From Coix lacryma-jobi var. lacryma-jobi (Eukaryota > Streptophyta > Magnoliopsida > Poales > Poaceae), in contig CM019824.1 in NCBI GenBank assembly GCA_009763385.1, positions 31,192,446 to 31,256,445 on the forward strand: DNA of 64,000 bases, read 5' to 3'. Below are positions 33,427 to 44,551 of this stretch, in pieces. The notes under the pieces were generated by a model. That model did no database searches and was not told where the DNA came from. It saw only the letters and a program-made list of their open reading frames with translations. Positions within the stretch are counted from its first letter, which is position 1, and each line of letters opens with the position of its first letter. The position numbers were made by a program, and so were the translations under genes.

Positions 33427-33999
33427 TCAGGGGTCGTTCTCAAGGGGTGGCGTTGAAGGTCTAGCCCCCGTGTCTGGTTCGAGGGGTGGCGTCGAGGGGC
33501 CAGCCCCCGGGCCGATTTTAATGGATGGCTCGAAGATATCCCTCGAGAAGACATCTGGTGGGACGGTGCCGCGCGTGGATGCTAACTTAGCCAGCTCGTC
33601 TGCGGCCTCGTTGTACTTTCGAGCGATGTGGTTGAGCTCGAGGCCGTAGAACTTATCTTCTAGCTTGCGCACTTCCCCGCAGTACGCTTCCATCCTGGGA
33701 TCGATGCAGCTCGAGGCCTTCATGACCTGGTTGACGACGAGCTACGAGTCCCCTCGAACGTCGAGGCGTCGGACCCCAAGCTCGAGGGCGATGCGCAGCC
33801 CGTTGACAAGGGCCTCGTACTCAGCGACGTTGTTGGAGGCGGGGAAGTGCAAGCGCAGCAGGTAGCGCATGTGGACTCCGAGGGGTGAGATGAAGAGCAG
33901 GCCTACGCCTGCCCCTGTCTTCATGAGGGACCCGTCGAAGTACATAGTCCAGAGCCCTCGGCTTGGATTTGTGCCAGCGGGAGCTGGGTGTCGGTCCAC
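33427..33999 (-). pseudogene. E6 RNase H, one in-frame stop
   Basis: RNase H signature residues on the - strand are Asp in MYFDGS, Glu in NVAEYEAL and Asp in VRGDS. Right after GDS comes TAG (33742-33744), then the domain goes on in the same frame (VVNQVMKASSC, and ARKYNEAADELAKLAS with its late Asp). Relatives have Gln there, so CAG to TAG is likely. Confidence 0.8.
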
Positions 34000-34590
34000 T
34001 CAGCAACGAAGTCCGCAAACGCTTGCGACTTGATGGCTTTTCGTGGAGCATAGGTGATGGCCTCCCCATCAGCTCGGCAGACCACTTGGCGATGCGCCCC
34101 GTGGCCTCCGGTTGTTGATGATCTCTACGAGGGGGAAGGACGATACCACATCACGGGAGAGCGAGGAAATAATGCTGGAGCTTGCACTCGTGATGATGAT
34201 GCCGTAGAGCAGCTTCTGGATGTGGGGTACCGGACCTTGGCCTCGGAGAGCAACCTCACTGATGGGTACACCGGCCGTTGGACTGGTAGGTGTGACCCTC
34301 CTGTGTCTCTCGACGACTACGAACGCGCTGACCACCTAAGTGGTTGCGGCCACGTAGAGGAGGAGAGGCTCGGGGGGATCGTCACCCTGGGCTGGTCGTG
34401 GTGGCACGAGAAATGGGCGGAAGTCAGCAACCCCTTCAACTTGGTTAGGGCCTCCTCGGCTTCGACAGTCCACGCAAAGCGTTCTGTTTCTTCAGCAGGG
34501 GTGGCAGGGTAGCGCCTTTTCCCCTAGCCTCGAGATGAACCTGCTGAGAGCGGCTAGACAGCCTGTCACTTTCTGTACGCCCTTGAGGTC

Positions 34591-35421
34591 TCAAATTGGG
34601 CCCATCCTCGTGACTGCTAAGATCTTTTCGGGGTTGGCCTCGATCCCCCGTTGTGAGACAATGTAGCCAAGTAGCATGCCTCGAGGCACACCAAAGACAC
34701 ATTTCTCGGGGTTGAGTTTCAAATTCTTGGCCCGGAGGCACTCGAACGTGGTCTCGAGATCGCTGATGAGGTCCCCGACTTTCTTGGTCTTAACCACGAT
34801 GTCATCGACGTAGGCCTTGACGGTTTTGCCTATGTGTTCGCCAAAGACATGCTGCATACAACGCTGATATGTTGCCCGGCGTTTCGAAGGCCGAAGGGCA
34901 TTGTAATATACCAATACATACCAAAAGGCGTAATAAAAGAGGTAGCGAGCTCTTCAGATTCTTTCATCTTAATCTGGTGCTAGCTGGAATACGCATCGAG
35001 AAATGGAACTTTTGGAACTTTTGGAATACGCATCGAGAAAAGGAACTTCACACCCCGCAGTGGAATCGACAATCTGATCAATTCTAGGTAAAGGAAATGG
35101 AACTTTTGGACATGTTTTATTCAAACCAGTGTAGTCTGCACACATCCGCATTTTTCCATTCTTTTTCTTAACTAGTACAGGTTTAGCTAGCCACTCCGGG
35201 TGAAAATACCTCCTTGATGAATCCAGCCGCCAAAAGCTTGTGCACCTCCTCGACGATGATCCTACGCTTCTCTCGTCGAAGCGGCGCAGGCGTTGCTTCA
35301 CCGGTCTGGACCCGGCCTGGATCTCCAAGGCGTGCTCGGCGACTCCCCTCGGTATGCCTAGCATGTCGAGGGGGCTCCACGCAAACATGTCGATGTTCGC
35401 GCGGAGAAAGTCGACGAGCAC
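34591..35421 (-). pseudogene. E6 reverse transcriptase, broken
   Basis: The N-terminal part contains DMFAWSP and VLVKKKNGKMRMCADYTGLN at about 35130-35421. The C-terminal part at 34591-34914 contains the intact catalytic box YVDD (34801-34812) and LKLNPEKCVFGV. Between them a 37-bp tandem duplication (34986-35048) disrupts the stretch that should read VPFLDAYSGYHQ, and further frameshifts occur. Not functional. Confidence 0.82.
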
Positions 35422-36010
35422 TGCTTCCTATTTAGGCTCGAGGCTGGCACTGATGGCCAGCGTCTTTGCCGTCGGACGAGGTCGGGTCGAGGTATCTGCT
35501 TGGTGTGCACTGCCGGCTCGAAGGTGCCGGCGTGGCGCTTTGCTTCAGGGGTCTCGGTGGCCAGGGCAGCCAGGGCCTCGAGCGAGTCGACTTGGACGTT
35601 GGCCTCCCCACGCTCGACGCACTCCACGTCGCAGTGGTACGCGTGTTTGTAGGAGGTGTCGACGGTGATGACCCCTTTTGGCACCGAGATCTTGAGCTTC
35701 AAGTATGTGTAGTTGGGGACCGCCATGAACTTGGCGTAGCCAGGCCTGCCGATGATGGCGTGGTAGGTCCCTTGGAACCCAACCACCTCGAAGGTGAGCG
35801 TCTCCCGGCGGAAGTTGGCCGGCGTGCCAAAGCAAACGGGTAGGTCGATGCGCCCGCGGGGGTGGGCCTTCTTCCCTGGTACGACTCCGTGGAACCCCCC
35901 GACGCTGGGTCAGAGCTGGTCCCTCAAAATCCCCAGGAGGTCGAGGGTCTCGAGGTATATGATGTTGAGGCTCGAGCCCCATCCATCAACACCTTGGAGA
36001 ACCGTGCGTC
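35422..36010 (-). pseudogene. E6 aspartic protease region, broken
   Basis: The active site lies at about 35970-36010. Relatives carry DGGSS here, but a one-base loss makes it read DGWGSS and throws the frame. The second part follows in another frame with YHAIIGRPGYAKFMAVPNY (35700-35780). This is the usual Tat protease layout. It is inactive as it stands. Confidence 0.72.
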
Positions 36011-38318
36011 GACGATGACGGGGTCGACGACGAGGGGGTACGCCCCCGGATTTACGACATGGTCGGATGGTCGTCACGGTCGAACGTGATCGGTGCATCA
36101 GACCAGTCAAGATACCGGGGGCGTCGTGGCAGAGTGCAAAGACCTCCCGGCGCTCCTTCTTTCTCTCTCGAGCTGAGAGCCCGACGGTTGGGCCCCCGTA
36201 GATCATGAAGCAGTCGCGCACCGGGGGGAAGTTGCCGTCCGCGTCCCGTCGTCGTGTTCGATTGTTGTCCTTGCCCTTAGGCGCGTCTTCCTTCTTGTCG
36301 CCGAGCTTGGAGTAGAAGCCCTTCATCATTCGGCAGTCCTTCAACTTGTGATTCGTGGGACCCTTGTGATAAGGGCAGGGGTCCTCGAGCATTTTGTCGA
36401 AGACAGCCCCGTCAGGGGGGCCTCGAGGATTCTTATGCTCGAGGGCGCCCACGAGCACTTCTTCATCGTCGTCGTCATCGGCGTCGCGCTTCGCCTTCTG
36501 ACCTTTGCCTTTGTTCTTCTTCTTTTTGTTGTAGTTGTTGCGGTTCTTGTCGTTGTTGCCCTTGCTCGAGCCCTCCGGCGTGGCCACCGCCTTGCCTTTG
36601 TCCGTGGAGCGGCCAAAGAAGGCCCCCACTGCCTCGTCGCCTGAGGCAAAGCTGGTGACACGATCCATCAAATCCTCGACCATCCTGGGACGGTAGCGCC
36701 CTAGCTCATGGACTAGCTCTTGGCATGTCGTGTCCGCGAGGAACGCTGAGATGACATCCTCATCAGGCACGTGGGGGAGCTCGAGGCGCTGCTTCGAGAA
36801 TCGCCGAACGAAGTCGCGGAGAGCCTCGTCCGCTGTCTGCCTGCAACGTCGTAGATCCCAGGGGTTGCCTAGGCGCACGCAAGTCCCCTTGAAATTCCCA
36901 TCGAAGACCCTAACTAGGTCGGCCCAGTCGTGGATCTGATCCGGCGGGAGCCCCTCGAGCCACCGACGGGCGGTGTCCGAGAGGTAGAGTGGGAGCTGGC
37001 GTATGATCATGCGGTTGTCGCTCTTCGCCTTGCCCAGTTGGCACCCCAGGCGGAAGTCGGAGAGCCATAGCTTGGGCTCGACTCCCCGTCATACTCACGA
37101 TGTTGGTCGGTGGTCGAAAGCGGTCGGGGAGGGTTGAGCTGTGGATGGCCCGGCTGAAGACCCTGGGGCCCGGGGGCTCGAGGGCTTGCCAGTCCTCGTC
37201 ACTGTCGTAGCGCCCCCCTCGATGGGCATTATAGCCACGCTCCTCGGCCCTTTGTCCTTGCGCCGGCGGTTGATGTTGTTGCGGGCGTCATTGGGGTCTC
37301 GAGGTGGCCGGTTGTCGACGATCCGCTCCTGGACTGGCCTGGCTCGGAGGCGTCCGGCTGGTGGACGGACGTCTCACGCTCGTTGCGGGGCGTGTCTGCT
37401 GGCTTCCCCGAGGCCGCTCCGCGCCGGTGCGAGGCTGAGCTCTCGCCCTGCTGCAGAGCGAGCTGCTGTCTCGAGGAGGTTCTTCATTTCCCCGAGCATG
37501 CGCCTGGCGTCAGGGTGGAGATGGCGGGTAGATCGCGGAGAATCCATCGCGGCCGCCACCGCGTTCTGCCTGGCTCGCGGGAAGCGCACCTTGGGGCGTG
37601 CTGGTGCCCCATCCTCGAGGATCTGCCGGTGGACCTCTCGAGCGCGGCCACGAGCGCCGGCGCCTCGAGGCTGGGCTTTCCTGCAACAAAGAGTTTGCTC
37701 GAGCTGCAGCAGGCGTTGTCGGTCCTCCTCAGCCTTGGTGATCGCCTCCCGCAGCTGCGCGAGCTGCGCCGCCCGGTCGTCGTTGTGCTAAGGTGGTGCA
37801 TCCGGTGCCGGGGGTTCGTTCCTCCCCCGAACGCGTGGTCCGCCTGCCGCAGCCACGTCGTTGGGCTCTTCGAGGTTGAGCGTCGGCCTGTCGTCGTCGT
37901 CGTCGTCCTCGGCATCGCCCACGACCCCCTCGAGCTGGAAGCACTCCCTGGTGGGATCCCAGAGGTTAGGGTCGTGGTAGTCGTACTCGTCGGAGTCGGA
38001 GCTGTTGATGTCGCGCCGCGCTGACTCGTGCTGGGACTGCAGCTCGCAGTACCACTCTCCGATGGTGGCTCGCCAGGGTGGCTCGACGACTCGTGAGAAG
38101 CCACGGTCGACGTGCGCGGGGTAGACGATCTCCAGGTCGGTGGTGGCTCGTAGGATCATGCCCGGACGTTCCTCCTGCTCTGCCGTCGCCCGGTCCTGAC
38201 GGCGCTCGTCGAGGTGGTGGGCGTAGACAGCTGCGGACTTGTTGAGGCCGAAAGGGGCCGCTGGCGTCGAGCGCGGTACACCCGTGCGGGAGGAAGCCAG
38301 GTGGTGTCGACGGACCAC
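35976..38318 (-). pseudogene. E6 gag
   Basis: The N-terminal part (37788-38318) is acidic (Asp run at about 37880-37910). A Gln/Arg-rich helix follows at about 37690-37790. The gag core is at 36650-37010 (YLSDTARRWLEGLP, then WADLVRVFDGNFKG). A Lys/Asn-rich segment leads to a knuckle-like C-x2-H-x5-H-x4-C at 36333-36377. Several frame changes break it, and the true start is unclear; I chose 38318 only as the limit of recognisable sequence. Confidence 0.7.
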
Positions 38319-38747
38319 GGCTCGGGGCCTCTGGCCAGGCTCCGGTCCGTGCGCATGACGAACGCGAACTCGCTGGGAGAGTGCGCACGCGCCTTAGGAG
38401 TCTCCGGCCGCGCGCCGGGCAGGTTTCTCCTTGGGGACTCTGCCCGCCCGCCGGGGAAGTGGGTGTACGTCGCGGGCACCGCCTGTGCCTGGCGACGATG
38501 GTGACGACGGCGCCGCTCACGAGGTGGCGACGCGTGGTGGTGCGGGCGACGCGCCACGCCCCTCGCGCGGGGTGGCGTGACATGCCCTCCGCTCGAGCTC
38601 TCCGTGGAGAGCAGGATCAGATTGTTGCCGCTGCCGGTGGCCAGGAACTCGAGGCTCCCGAACCAGATGACGGCACCAGCAGAGAACGAAGGAGTGGAAT
38701 AAGCCATCCAGAAAACAACGAGAAATCGACTCCGACACGCGAAGGCC
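38319..38747 (-). other. E6 leader between primer site and gag
   Basis: This is about 430 bases, GC-rich, with no protein family recognised. It is probably the untranslated leader with the packaging region. Confidence 0.4.
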
Positions 38748-38764
38748 CCTACCTGGCGCGCCAA
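38748..38764 (-). other. E6 primer-binding site
   Basis: On the - strand TGGCGCGCCAGGTAGGG starts two bases after the LTR end CCGACA. This site is common in Tat-type elements. I did not determine the tRNA. Confidence 0.75.
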
Positions 38765-38765
38765 C

Positions 38766-39934
38766 TGTCGGTGTTTCGACCCCGGGGGTATGACACCAAC
38801 TAGTAATATGATCGCGTGCTCTCTTCCTGGATGGTGATGCAAGATGACACAAGGGTTATCCTGGTTCGGGCAAAGAAGGCCCTACGTCCAGCGGGGGGGG
38901 AGGTTCTGGTATTACTTGCACCTAAGTGCTTGTACAGGGGCAATACAAGCTCAACGAGCGTGGACGAGAATCTGGACTCGTGTGTGTGTCGTGTGGACTC
39001 GTGTGCGTGAAGGGCCCTGGTGTCCTCTTTTATAGAACAAGAGGAGGCCAGGGTTACACAGGAGTGACATGTACAACGCCCAATACGGCGAAGGGTTGGA
39101 ATTCTGTCTTGTCGAGGTCACTAGAGCCGGCGTGGGGGTTGCTGTTGAGGCGTCCTTGAAGTGTGGCTTCCATCCCGAGCGCGGACGTGGAGGCATGGCG
39201 ACGTGGAGGCCGTGCAGCGCCCTTTCCGGCACATACAGGATGTGGCGGGGCCCCTCCGGGTCTTGGGGTACCTCTCCTCCAATAGCATGAAAGCAGTCAG
39301 GGCTCGAGGGGCGCAGGGCCGGCCTCGAGGTGGCGCCTACGGGGGGCTCGAGCCCCGTAGGTATGGGCAAGTCCCGGAAAACCCGGCCGTACAGCGGGAA
39401 TCCAGGTCTCGAGATGTGGCTCAAGTGTGCTACAGTGCAGGGTATGGCCTAACAGTGTTGTACTTGTGCCTTTTTGCCCATGCTTGTGGTGAAAACGAGG
39501 TTTGACTCTGGCCCTGGTTCACTGTGGCATACGTCATGTACCAGAGGATGTGACCGGAGTAGGTGGATGCATTAAATGCGCAGTATGGGGCTGGTATTCG
39601 ATGTCTGGCGCTGCTCGAGGAAGGTATGATGTGTCTCGAGGGATAGGTTACCGTGTTAGAGAGGCTCGAGGTCCCCACGTGGGGTCTCGAGGAACGGTGT
39701 ACAGCTGTAGTGGGCTCGAGGCCTATGTGCCGGGGCTCGAGAGGTAGGCTACCATGAGGCGGTCGGTAAGGCTTTGGCGGGCCCGGGCTTCCTGGCGGTG
39801 GGCCGGCGTTGTAGGCCTTGAGGGGTTGGTTTTTTAGGGGGTTAGACTAGTTAGGTCTCTTATTAATTGGTGCTCTAGGTTTAACTTATTTTTTTTGCGT
39901 TGATTGGGGGTACCCCTTTTGTGGTCCCCCGACA
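38766..39934 (-). repeat. E6 5' LTR
   Basis: 1169 bp, TGTCGGTG to CCCCCGACA on the + strand, followed by CAAGT. TATAAAAG on the - strand at 39027-39034. It pairs with 22154-23325. Confidence 0.88.
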
Positions 39935-39939
39935 CAAGT

Positions 39940-40438
39940 GGTATAGACTTACAGCAAGTGGTATCATGCGGTGGATTAGCTTCGCTTAAGTTTATGCTTG
40001 ACGGGCTCATGAAGACTAAACGTGCGGCAGATTAGTTGGATTGGCCTATGCATGTATTATTTGAATAGATCTATTCTTGCATGTTACATGCTTATAATAT
40101 CTCTGATTCGTTTAAGCATGTCTTTCTTTTGCATTCGGCAGTTAATATGCCTCACATGCTCTGTTCTCATACTTGTCGAATAGCTTTGTAAACATGCTCT
40201 GACAGACAGCTTCTGTAGCTGTGTGCCGTCGAGATTGGCTTTCAAAGCCGTACATATGGAACTGTCTGGTTTTACCCAACATGTTCCAGAGGTATTCTCA
40301 CGTTTTATCCCTTGTTGGTTTTCAGGTCAAACCGACTGGCACATCTCCAGATTCAGCACACTCCGGGCACCCGATTGAAGCTAGCCTCGTTCGGCTTGCT
40401 GTGTGTCTCGGCGCAAGGTGTCACTTTTTGCGTCAACA
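39940..40438 (+). repeat. E3 5' LTR, last fragment
   Basis: This matches 47705-48203 of the 3' LTR and ends GCGTCAACA. The primer site follows. Confidence 0.88.
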
Positions 40439-40445
40439 CACTTTT

Positions 40446-40460
40446 TGGCACGCCTGGGAC
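40446..40460 (+). other. E3 primer-binding site
   Basis: TGGCACGCCTGGGAC lies after CACTTTT, seven bases past the LTR end. It differs from the E1 site (TGGTGACTCC), although the flanking CAACACACTTTTTGG is identical. Confidence 0.65.
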
Positions 40461-40474
40461 CACTTCATTTCAAG

Positions 40475-42502
40475 ATGCCTGAGATTAACGAAGATCAAGT
40501 CTTCGAGGTGACCATGGACGATTTGCCGCTAGAATCAAAAGATCTGGTGCAGCGAGCTTGTGATGAATTCCAGCGCAAGTGCTTGGAGACCTTCTCCAAG
40601 AATAAAAGTGGCAAAGTCTATCAGAAGCAGACGTTCCCGAAGGTTGTTCCTCATCACCAACTTGAGCTGCCTTACGGTAGTGAAGAAGCGGCTCTCCAGA
40701 AGATGGCGGAGATGATGCATAGGATCGTATCAGGAGCAGTGACCAATCATCAGTCGGCTTTCTTGAACACCTTTCGTGCTATCATGGTCGATACTTTCGG
40801 TCCAACCGTAGATAAGTACTTTGAGGAGGCTGCTGGTCCAATACGGGGCCATTGTTGTTTCAAGTACCTCAACGCCGAAGAGTTGCCGAAAACAGTGGAG
40901 CTGGCCCAAGCACGGGTGGAATGGTTTCTCAGGAAACACAACAACTTCCCCAGACCTATGGTCAACTCACGTTCGGCACAACAGGGAACGTCCCACCATC
41001 TGCTTCTAGAGTGTCTCCTGTGGCAAACAGGATACAGAAAGATATGTTTGGAGACGGATATCGGGAATGTATAGACTATAACTCGATTAATGCTCTTCCG
41101 AATCCAGGCTACGGGAGTTCAGCAGGATTACATACTAGGGGGCAAACACAAACAGCTCTTGATTCAAATGTTGACCTCATCATGCATAAGTTGGCTGATA
41201 TGATGCAGAATCAGTTCGGCCAAAAGCCGAAGAATCAGACATACACATACAAATCTCCTTACCCAGAATGGTACAATCGGGTGGCTCTTCCTCAGAGAAT
41301 CAAACCTCCCACTGACCTTACCAAGTTCTCAGGCCAAGATGATACCAGTACAAGGGAACATATCAGCCGTTACCTGATGCAGCTTGGCAAGGTATCGGCG
41401 GATGAAGCTTGGAGGATTTGATACTTCCCGTTATCATTGACAGGACCAGCCTTCTCTTGGTTCGCCTCTCTGCCGGCGAATTCCATCAATACATGGGCAG
41501 AGCTGGAGCAGAAGTTCCACTCATATTTCTTTACGGGGACCAGTGAGAAGAAGTTGGTTGATCTCATGAGCTTAGGACGAAACCTGGTGAAACACCACAA
41601 GAGTACCTGTGCCAATTCAGGGAAACCAAAAATCTTTGCTATTCTTTGAATTTGCCGGATGACCAATTGCCGGGAATAGCTATGGCTGGCATGTTGCCGA
41701 GTATCAAGGAAAAGCTATTCGGCATGGAGTTTGAGGATCTCGGGTAGTTATCACAAAGGTTGGCGACGATGAGCAATCAAGCTCAGGGATTCAAGAGGAA
41801 CAACCAGTTCAGAAAGGTGACATAGCTGCCGAGATGCATCAGGCTTTCTTGGAAGATGCAGTTGATTACGATGATGAAGATGAAGTAGCTGCAGCCAAGA
41901 TAATCTGGGCCAAGGACCCAACTCAAGTCAACCAGCGATGGCTGAGGCAGCAAAAAGGTACCTATGATTTTGATGTTTCCATGTCAGATAAATTATTCGA
42001 ATATCTGCTGAAGGAAGGACGCATCAAGTTGCCGGAAGGTCATCCTATGTTGCTCCCTGAGGGTGTCAAAGACAAGAAGCATTGTGGTTTCCACAATACC
42101 AAATCCCACTCCATAAATGATTGCCGAGTGTTCAGAGTGCGGATTCAGAGGGCTATCCAGGACGGACACCTGAGGTTTGATGGAAAGATGAAAGTGGATG
42201 GTAGTCCTTTTGGACAGAATACCGTGTCCTTCCCTATCAATATGATCAATGCAGCCGAATTTGGGGGTAAAAACAAAATGAAAGTTTTAACTTCCGATAG
42301 AGCGAAGGAAGCTGGCGCTGTTGACCCCGATCGGCAGATTACAAATAGAGAGCTTCAGCAAAGGGTTCGGTTCCAAAATAGCCGAACTGAGACGGGTGGA
42401 ACCTCTAGACCCAGAGTCACAACATGTATTCTATTGAACAAATGGTGTCGTGAACAGGAACGATATCAAAAGCAGAGGTTTATGAAGAGCAAAAGTTCCT
42501 AG
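40475..42502 (+). pseudogene. E3 gag
   Basis: The start is ATG at 40475, 15 bases after the primer site. The N-terminal part (40475 to about 40900) shares spacing and words with E1 gag (DDLPLESKDLVQRA against IDELPDELKQQA). A frameshift at about 40,900 leads to the core with LTKFSGQDDTSTREHISRYL, an in-frame TGA at 41419-41421, then YFPLSLTGPAFSWF and TWAELEQKF. Another frameshift lies near 41650. The last part (41834-42502) has the knuckle-like C-x2-H-x4-H-x4-C at 42083-42124. It would provide Gag to its own RNA, but this copy is broken. Confidence 0.78.
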
Positions 42503-42528
42503 AAAAGCAGAGGAGGTACGAGGAAGAA

Positions 42529-42942
42529 ATGTACCGAAAAGAACGAGAAGATATGGGGGAGCAGGAACAATCTCATTGGGAATGCTCGTTCTTCCAGTAT
42601 TGTTGGAACGAAGGCTTGAAGCTGCCTGTTAAGAACAACTGCCCTGAATGCAGTAATCAATACTCCGAGTACAGGCAATCTCGAGTCAACCGCCGCTCTG
42701 TCCATGAAAGGCTTGGGGCACGAATCCCTGAGGACGATCGGCGCTTAAAAATAAATAATTCTGAGAATCGGCAGGGAAGATTTGCCGATCAAAGTTGGGC
42801 TCATACTGAAGAAGAAGAATACCGTGAGTATGTCTGGCAAAAAGGACAATGGTGCCCGCCAGGTTTAAGGAAGAGCCAGAAGAGGAGGGTGCAGCGCTTG
42901 AGGAACAGAGAGTTAGAACAAGCAGGCACCAAAACGAAATGA
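42529..42942 (+). pseudogene. E3 gag-protease linker
   Basis: This charged, Glu/Arg-rich stretch has a Cys pair (ECSFFQYCWNEG, then CPEC) and a basic end, WCPPGLRKSQKRRVQRLRNR. The E1 counterpart has WCPPCLSKTQRRKLQRAR. It is probably a polyprotein spacer. The paired cysteines could bind a metal, but that is a guess. Confidence 0.55.
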
Positions 42943-42996
42943 ATTTGGCATCCTAAAGAGAAGTCGGATGGAAGTAGTCGTTCGGCTGATACATGC

Positions 42997-43686
42997 ATGG
43001 CGTTCTTCCTCCCATCAGAGTTTGCAGCCCCCGAGAATCAAGATGTCCAAGACGAGACATATTCGGACTTCGATGAAAGTGAATTTCAGGATTTGTTAGC
43101 TCATCTCGTCTTGGCTCAAAAGGCAGTATTTGATAAACCAATCAGGCATCGACACTTGAAGCCGCTTTATATGAGAGGGTACGTCAATGGCAAGCCACTG
43201 ACCAAGATGTTCATCGATGGAGGAGCTGCTATCAATATCATGACATATACCACCTTCAGAAAGCTTGGCATGACAAGTGAAGATTTATTGAAAACCGACA
43301 TGGTGTTGAGGGACTTTACAGGCAATTCCTCTGATACACGAGGAGCAGTCCATGTCGAGTTAATGATTGGGTCTAAAACCTTGATCACCACCTTCTTCGT
43401 CATTGATGGCAAGGGGGCATACAGTTTGCTATTGGGAAGAGACGGGATACATGCAAACTGTTGTGTGCCATCGACTATGCACCAGTTCCTCATCCAGTGG
43501 ATTGGAGATGATATTGAGATCATCCATGCTGATGATTCCGTAAGTATTGCTAATACAGAGCCCATCTACTGGGAATATGAAGGTGTCGAGTGTTTCTCTG
43601 GAAGAGCTTGGGAGGCAGGTCCTGTGAATGTCTTCGATGAGGACCAACAGCCGATTCAAACGATCGGCTCTCAGAGTAATTTTTAG
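42997..43686 (+). CDS. E3 aspartic protease domain
   Basis: This is an open stretch of 229 codons plus stop. The active-site loop is MFIDGGAAINIMTY at about 43207-43248, with Gly where many proteases have Ser or Thr after the Asp. The second block is LLLGRDGIHANCC at about 43430-43468. It is homologous to the E1 protease. After TAG at 43684 no reverse transcriptase follows, unlike E1. It probably belonged to a Gag-protease polyprotein, so the ATG at 42997 may not be a real start. Confidence 0.78.
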   Translation: MAFFLPSEFAAPENQDVQDETYSDFDESEFQDLLAHLVLAQKAVFDKPIRHRHLKPLYMRGYVNGKPLTKMFIDGGAAINIMTYTTFRKLGMTSEDLLKTDMVLRDFTGNSSDTRGAVHVELMIGSKTLITTFFVIDGKGAYSLLLGRDGIHANCCVPSTMHQFLIQWIGDDIEIIHADDSVSIANTEPIYWEYEGVECFSGRAWEAGPVNVFDEDQQPIQTIGSQSNF

Positions 43687-44551
43687 AATCCAATTAATGG
43701 TAATGGAGAGAAGATTGAGACCAAAGTTTCATATCGGCTGACAAGGAATAAAGTGTTGATAATGAAGCCGAAGTAGGATCGGTATGCACAAGTTTGGGTC
43801 TCAGATATGCTTCGAAATCTGCAAACCTTTAAGGGGGTTCTGATTTACCGGAGCTCATGGAAACTCAGAAAAGATTCATACAAAGTGACGTGCAACAGAA
43901 GCTTGTGAGGAGATTAGAGTTATATGAAAACACTTCCATGACTTGGCGATTGTTTCGAATTGTACGTGACGGCCGATAAGCCTTATAATAGGATCGATCC
44001 TTATTTTAAGTTTTAAGGGAGAGATGAGTAGCAGATTGCCTTAGCCGAAAATGTTGAACCCAAGAAAGGGTATTCAGTTGTAACAAAATTTTTGATTCGT
44101 ATGTGTTGCTCGTCGGTTGAAGCTTCGGCACTACTTGTTAAAAGCCGAACGCATGAAAGTTGTAAACTCGAGGGATATCTTATACAGCCGATGTAAAAGC
44201 ATCGCCTTTAGCAGAAAAAATATTCCAAAGAATTAAGTTATAGCCGATATTTTTACATATCGCCTTTAGTATAAGTTCATAACCTTGGTAACCCTAGTGT
44301 TTTTCAAGTTAGCAGGTTTATCGAAGGAAGAGAAAGGTGAAGAGCAGTAAATATGATGCCGAGTGACATGACGCATCAGAGATGAGATCTGGTCGGCTAA
44401 GCTGATGTCACACATTCGGCAAACTTTTCTAAGGAGATATTGCAATCGGAAGGATCATTGAGAAATCGAAATCATGCAAATAGATATTATTCAGAGAAGA
44501 ACAGATTCTATGGGTTACAAGCTTCATTCACAGATCTATCTTAATGCAAGA
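43687..44551. other. E3 region between protease and antisense locus
   Basis: 865 bases where E1 has reverse transcriptase. No reverse transcriptase, RNase H or integrase motif is recognisable on either strand. AT-rich, with short repeats around GCCGATRTWWAAGCATCGCC (about 44190-44270). Confidence 0.55.

Larger units (their letters stand above)
22154..39934 (-). mobile_element. E6: Tat-lineage gypsy element with antisense spliced gene
   Basis: The LTRs are 22154-23325 and 38766-39934, with CAAGT duplicated outside. On the - strand the order is 5' LTR, primer site, gag, protease, reverse transcriptase, RNase H, integrase, a 0.5 kb gap, then a gene on the opposite (+) strand, the polypurine tract and the 3' LTR. 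Integrase after RNase H is the Ty3/gypsy order. An antisense extra gene between pol and the 3' LTR is known in some Tat-type elements such as Grande. All gag-pol domains carry stops or frameshifts. CTCGAG and TCGAGG words are unusually frequent across the element. Confidence 0.87.

Noticed and set aside
37141..38024. Two + strand frames of over 200 codons opposite E6 gag
   Set aside because: GC-rich shadows of gag, with no motif and no introns or promoter, unlike the real antisense gene at 27135-31576.
40221..40511. 96-codon frame at the E3 LTR end and its copy at 47986
   Set aside because: LTR sequence repeated in both LTRs; it crosses the primer site and no family is seen.
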